DNA from: Tipula vernalis
Lineage: Eukaryota > Arthropoda > Insecta > Diptera > Tipulidae
Assembly: GCA_958295665.1 (NCBI GenBank)
Contig: OY282560.1
Span: 24,387,653 to 24,451,652, forward strand
DNA length: 64,000 nt
Direction: 5' to 3'
Shown: positions 59,187 through 64,000 of the stretch, one piece after another
Position numbering within the stretch: the stretch's first letter is position 1
Layout of the letters: each line of letters begins with the position of its first letter
Made by a program: the position numbers and the translations under genes
The notes under the pieces: model-generated
What the model was told of the DNA's origin: nothing
The model's database searches: none
What the model saw: the letters and a program-made list of their open reading frames with translations, nothing else

Positions 59187-60833
59187 TTCTAAATTAAACC
59201 CCAAAGTTGATCCCCAACAGAACTGCCTTTTCAGTCCTAACCCAACCCCAACTCAACTTTAATTCAACGATAAATTAATCCCCAATTCTACCAAAAACTC
59301 AAAGCTCAGAAATTGTTTGATTGATTTGATTGATTGATTTTGAATGTACGGCCAAGCATTATAGCAGGTTCTCCCGGACTCCCGGACACATACATTATAC
59401 CCGTTTACACATAACAAAACCGTAGGATAGGATAGGACACCAATTCGATCGATAGTTAGTAAATTATTAGTATAATATATAATAAATAGGTTTGCACAAG
59501 ACAGCACAATCTAAGTACATTTTTAGATGATCATTTCTCTGGAATCCAGGGCCGGATACTCTAGACTCCCTAAATCTTAAACAATACTCAACAAATTATT
59601 AATGTTGTAATTTCACCCCTGTCCGCCTTTCATTAATTTACCTGATAAAATATTTAAGACAAATTTAAAACAACAGCGCTTATTTCATTATTCGTGGTCC
59701 TTTTATATCTAAATAATTAATTATTACGTACCACAACAAAAATTAAAATAAACGTTAAAAACCATTTAAACATAAAATTTAACTTAAGAAAAGAAAATAA
59801 ATAATTTTAAATTCGATTATTTTATAAAATGTATATGTTACAGCACAGCAAACACTCTAGACTCCTCAATAATTCAATTATGTACTATAATTATATCAAG
59901 AATCAACAAACAAAATTAAAATTAAAATTCCCAGGCAACTCTGAAAACTAAATTTAATTAATAAATCACCATAATACTAAATTTTATTACTTAAATGAAT
60001 AATTATTATAACAGGATCTTCAGTATTACCGAGCACACACCGTACACCCATTTACACATACTAAAACCAATGGATAGAATATAATTATTAGTTGGGACAG
60101 ATTCAATCCGTTTGCAGTCTCCTAAGCGATTAATAGGTAGTAAATTAGTAGTACAATAAATGATAAACAGGTTAACACAAGACAGCACTCCCATAAAACT
60201 TCAACTTCGCTTATCGATATATTACCCAGCAGAATGAAGCAGGCAAAATAAGTAAAATAATAAATCAATGAAAGGATTAATTTTTTAAAAGTTTAATCGG
60301 TTTACCATATAAGTAATATTGATGTTTGTGTGTGAAAACTGCAACGCAAACCTGAACAAATGCATTAAGTTAAAGTTCAATACATATAGCATCATGATTT
60401 GGATTTACATAATTCCACCTTGTTCACATTCGTTAAGAACATCATTATTTGTTGCAAACCAAACCACAACTCACAAATTAGTATTTTATAATTTAGTTTA
60501 TTTATATTCTTTCAACATTAATGAAATTAATTTAATATAATTTAATGCAGTTTATAATAGCCTGTAAAAAAATGTATCATATCTAACTATACTATTTTAA
60601 TAGATTATATATGGCGGTTTCGGATTCGACTCAAACTCACTCAATTATACGAAGTATAGAAATTCTATTTGAGTCCAATACATTATAAATTTTGATGCCA
60701 CCAAAATAAAAGTAACAGAATCGTATTTACTAAACCACCAACACACATTGAAGGTAAATATTTTTCTACAGCCTTCCATGTGCGAAGCAGGAGACGTATT
60801 ATATTTTCAGGAAAATATTTGTGACGACTATAC
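59187..60833. other. Non-coding sequence of unit B including a diverged repeat pair
   Basis: Matches 16006-17710 of unit A, including the direct repeat pair (59366-59511, 60026-60186). The ORFs here are carried along unchanged from unit A but show no domain or start context. Confidence 0.4.
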
Positions 60834-60976
60834 CAAAACCAACAAAAATGTCTCTCTGTTTTTGTTGTTGTTTAAATATTATATGACAAAAACCAATAAT
60901 ATATAGTACATTTTCTTGATAGGATCTGTGTAAATAGCGAACGAGACGGCCTGTATAAACATTTTTGTTGGTTTTG
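60834..60976. mobile_element. 143-bp MITE with 18-bp inverted repeats (unit B)
   Basis: CAAAACCAACAAAAATGT at 60834-60851 is inverted at 60959-60976; orthologous by duplication to 17711-17853. Confidence 0.65.
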
Positions 60977-63024
60977 CTATGTATCAAACTTTAAGAATAA
61001 ATTTGTGTCGATTGTATATGAAATAAAACACAAGAACAATTCAGGTATTCGTAAAAATACAGATATGAAATTAACTACGACGTATACCAAATTAAGTTAA
61101 AAACAATTTCAATATTATCGAATTATTTGATTTTAGTAATTAAATTCCATGTACAATCACACAAAAGTCAAAATCATGCACTTAATCAAGAAATCAAGAA
61201 TTTTGATTTCTTGGATTGCATTTTCCAAAATTACACTTTAATTATTATATCACTTACACTTTTCGCTAAAATTGATTTTAATTAGAATTAAAATGTATAT
61301 GCATGGTTATAAAAAGTATATACATAAAACTTCACACTAACAACACTTAAATAAAAAATAAAATATAAAAATTAAATTAAATTAAATTTTGAAGAGAAAA
61401 GACAAAATACGTCCATCCTCTTTAAATTTTTACTCTCCCCTCAAAGCCCAAAAATTGTTTGAAAAAAATTCAAACCGATCAAGCCGTTTCGAGATACGGT
61501 GAGTACATACTTACAGACAGACATCCAAACATCCAGTCATCCAAACAGATGCACTTTCAAAATATCGAGAAAAGTGGTTTTGGACAAAAAGATTAAAGCC
61601 AGTTTTAACAGAATTTCAGTAACTTTGATCCATGCGGACCAAGGTAAATGGCCTTTACGGTTAACACTTGTAAATCAAAGTAGTAGATCAAAAAATGAAA
61701 CAACCTACAAGAAACTTGCAAATTTACATCCAACAATCCCATTGCATTAGTTCTTCTGCAAAATACAGAAACCACCACTGTATGTGCGGTCGACGTAAAC
61801 AAATCATGCAATACTATCAATTCAAGTTTTGCATCTCCAAAATTGTGAGATTTATTCGGACTATATATGTACATTTCAACACTTTTAGGTGCAAGTAGGG
61901 CCAAGAACCGACGATTTTCAAATGAGTGTCTTTTTAAATCATAATGGTCGCATTCCGCCTAAAATTGTGACGATGTTTTAGTATAACCAAAAAAAGTGGC
62001 ATGATCATTTAGTTGTTTAACTTCACGAAACGAAGATAACTGACGTCTCAGCAGATCATTTAATTAATTTGTCTTTATTTTTATTTATAATGAGCCAATT
62101 CTTTATATTTAAACAAATTATTTTTTTGGTATAGGGTTCTTTATTTTTTGCAGATTTAAGCTTGAGCTTTCAATGATCTAGAATTGAGAAAATTTATTTA
62201 ATTTGTCTTTATTTCCAAAATGTCGAAAAATTATTTGAAAGCCTTCAGATTCAGTGTTAAAATGAAGGCCAAATAATTAAATGCAATAATAGTCGAGCAG
62301 AATTAGGGTTTATAAACGAAATAAATTGTGCAAAAGTGCCATTTAGTAAATTACTCACTTGTTTTGCAATTTAGGAAAAATATTTAACGCCAAAGTTGTT
62401 CTATGGGAAATTTCCTTAAGTTGTGAAAATTTCTTCTTACTTATTTATCATTTGTATAAGCTCGATTTTTCCCATATTCTGGCTGGACTATAAACTGTGT
62501 TTGGTTCACTGTCGTAAATATCGAAAAAAGTCTTATACAATTGGAATTGTGTTTACGCAAATTACGCATTGTTTAATATTTTGTCTCCATGAAGTTTGCA
62601 TCCCTTTCCAACACTAATCGATAGGTAATTTTTGTTAATAATTTCAATCCTTCAGATTTCAATTGACATATCGCTAGGTGCGTGGATTTATTCCCATTCC
62701 GAAAATTTATAGCTTTTAGTTAAACGCTTTTATATATGTTTACATAGATATTTTGAGAAAATTTTGATTTGCCAATTTTTCGATATTTGATCAACGACCT
62801 GTGAGAGAATACAAATGTAGCCTTAAAGTTTCTACTTGTAGCGAACACAATATTGAAATTATTTATAAATTGTTAGGTTTTAATATTTTAAAAAAATTAA
62901 TTCTTTTTCTTTAATTAAGATTAGCTAGGTACAATTTTTATTAATAACAGTTATTACAATTTTCTGAACCTCGATGACTTTTCGGTACTGTAAACAAATC
63001 AAATAAATTAATTAAGTTTAAATA
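60977..63024. other. Non-coding sequence downstream of lectin B
   Basis: Nearly identical to 17854-19901, including the dispersed repeat at 61420-61690. No genes recognised. Confidence 0.4.
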
Positions 63025-63562
63025 TTAATATTTTAAGGCTGCAGCAAAATATTTACTTCGGCACATAAAAGTCCATTTATAACTACATAAATTATCGCCA
63101 AATTTCCAGTTATTCCCTTGAGCCAGACATAAACACGTTTCATCTTTAGTCATAGTTGGTTCACCCGGAAACCAGTCAGCATAAATAACCGGCATACCAG
63201 TATTCTCCCAGTAATACGTTTTATCTTCAGGGAATCGTATGCCACTAGTCCAAATCCAATTTGACGTTATGCTTGAATCATTTTGCTGAACTTGGCGCAA
63301 AACCTCCAAAATTTTGCGATATTCACGCTCATCTGGTACGTCGATTAATTGATTGCCATAAAAAGCACAAAATCGTGATGCTTCCCACCAGTTTGCCTGT
63401 ATACATATAAATGATTAATTAATTATTCAACAATAAATAATGACAGCTACATACCTTTAATGGATGGCTAATGTAATAGTCGCTGATATAATAACCCGAA
63501 TTTACGAATTGTACGCAAATTATAAGTGTACATACGAGTACAAAACCAACAGTTGACTTCAT
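63025..63562 (-). CDS. Secreted C-type lectin-like protein, copy B
   Basis: Exons 63562-63455 and 63396-63025 give a 159-residue secreted C-type lectin with the same intron and signal peptide as copy A. The second exon differs from copy A by one residue (WKFGDN instead of WKFADN); the two differences in the first exon are synonymous and are shared with copy C. GEPT replaces the classical GEPN at the Ca2+ site. Intact frame and promoter indicate a probably functional recent duplicate. Confidence 0.9.
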
Positions 63563-63609
63563 TTCAGACGATAATTTTACTAATGAACATACTGTATAAC
63601 AAAATGTTT

Positions 63610-63618
63610 CCTTTTATA
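63610..63618 (-). promoter_or_regulatory. TATA box of lectin B
   Basis: TATAAAAGG about 50 bp upstream of the ATG at 63562, identical in context to copy A. Confidence 0.65.
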
Positions 63619-64000
63619 CAGCACCAAACAGCTTGATTAGTTTTTGTGATATCACTACCAAATTGTTGTATGCACGGCATCCCGGATATTGTTACTTTTC
63701 CAATGTGATAAAATATAAATGTTTAATTTTTTTTTGTGGTTATATGATTTTGATTAATAAAAGTTTCCTAAAATTGTGGATTTATCAAAAATATTAGTGT
63801 TGCTGTTTTCTGTAAAATCCAAACAAGTTATCTTTGTTATATTTTCTGCCCGAGGGTATTTCATCCGAAAACCGTTAAACGGTGTTCCGGCACATTTAAG
63901 AACCAAAAACAAAAAAATATCAAAATCGATTCAAAACAATCAACATCACCGTTACTATGATCTCTATGTATGGGTACCCCCAAGCAAAATTCATTTTGGG

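Larger units (their letters stand above)
56968..64000. repeat. Segmental duplication unit B (tandem to C, cut by window end)
   Basis: The unit starts with the segment shared with unit C (56968-57425). From 57809 to the window end it is nearly identical to 12974-20877 of unit A. It lacks the LTR of unit A and about 65 bp at 60690. It lies head to tail with unit C. Confidence 0.92.

Overview
The window looks like repeat-dense, AT-rich chromatin from a higher (brachyceran, probably calyptrate) fly. Reasons: GT-AG introns of about 60-365 bp, a small secreted C-type lectin gene family, and a mobile-element set typical of flies (Jockey-clade LINEs, mariner, pogo/Tigger, Ty3/gypsy and BEL/Pao relics, tRNA-derived SINEs). 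The species is inference. Nothing bacterial or phage-like is present: no operons, ribosome-binding sites, CRISPR arrays or rRNA.

Layout. 1-4220: a Jockey-clade LINE with both ORFs open and a poly(A) tail; its 5' end lies outside the window. 4241-8885 (minus): a degraded two-gene locus, consisting of a nine-exon SAM-domain (SAMD3-like) gene followed by a C2H2 plus Tnp2-like (CACTA-type) transposase pseudogene. 9659-10590: a non-autonomous element with long inverted repeats. 11764-12381: two tRNA-derived SINEs. 12974-20877: first copy (A) of a large duplicated unit holding a pogo relic, a degenerate minisatellite, a 1650-bp solo LTR, a 143-bp MITE and a C-type lectin gene. 21560-23870: BEL/Pao relic. 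26750-27985: internally deleted Jockey relic. 31276-32966: giant (CCACAT)n tract directly beside a 1285-bp mariner (32985-34269). 38190-38635: candidate small secreted-protein gene. 38715-43951: (AT)n, a ~180-bp satellite split by a gypsy relic, then a ~1-kb (AAAAGTTT)n tract. 47814-48525: element with a 28-bp perfect inverted repeat. 49340-50975 (minus): second gypsy relic. 51000-53330 (plus): BEL/Pao relics. 53407-56960 and 56968-64000: lectin units C and B in tandem; B is cut by the window edge.

The only genes likely to serve the host are the three lectin copies (20439-19902, 56667-56130 and 63562-63025, all minus) and possibly the small secreted-protein candidate. The lectins each have two exons, a signal peptide and a TATA box. 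A and B differ by one residue in the second exon, while C carries many replacements concentrated in the ligand-binding part. Nearly everything else is mobile-element sequence at different stages of decay, or simple and satellite repeat. The SAMD3-like/Tnp2-like pair is the least conventional system here: two co-oriented genes that may have formed one transposon.
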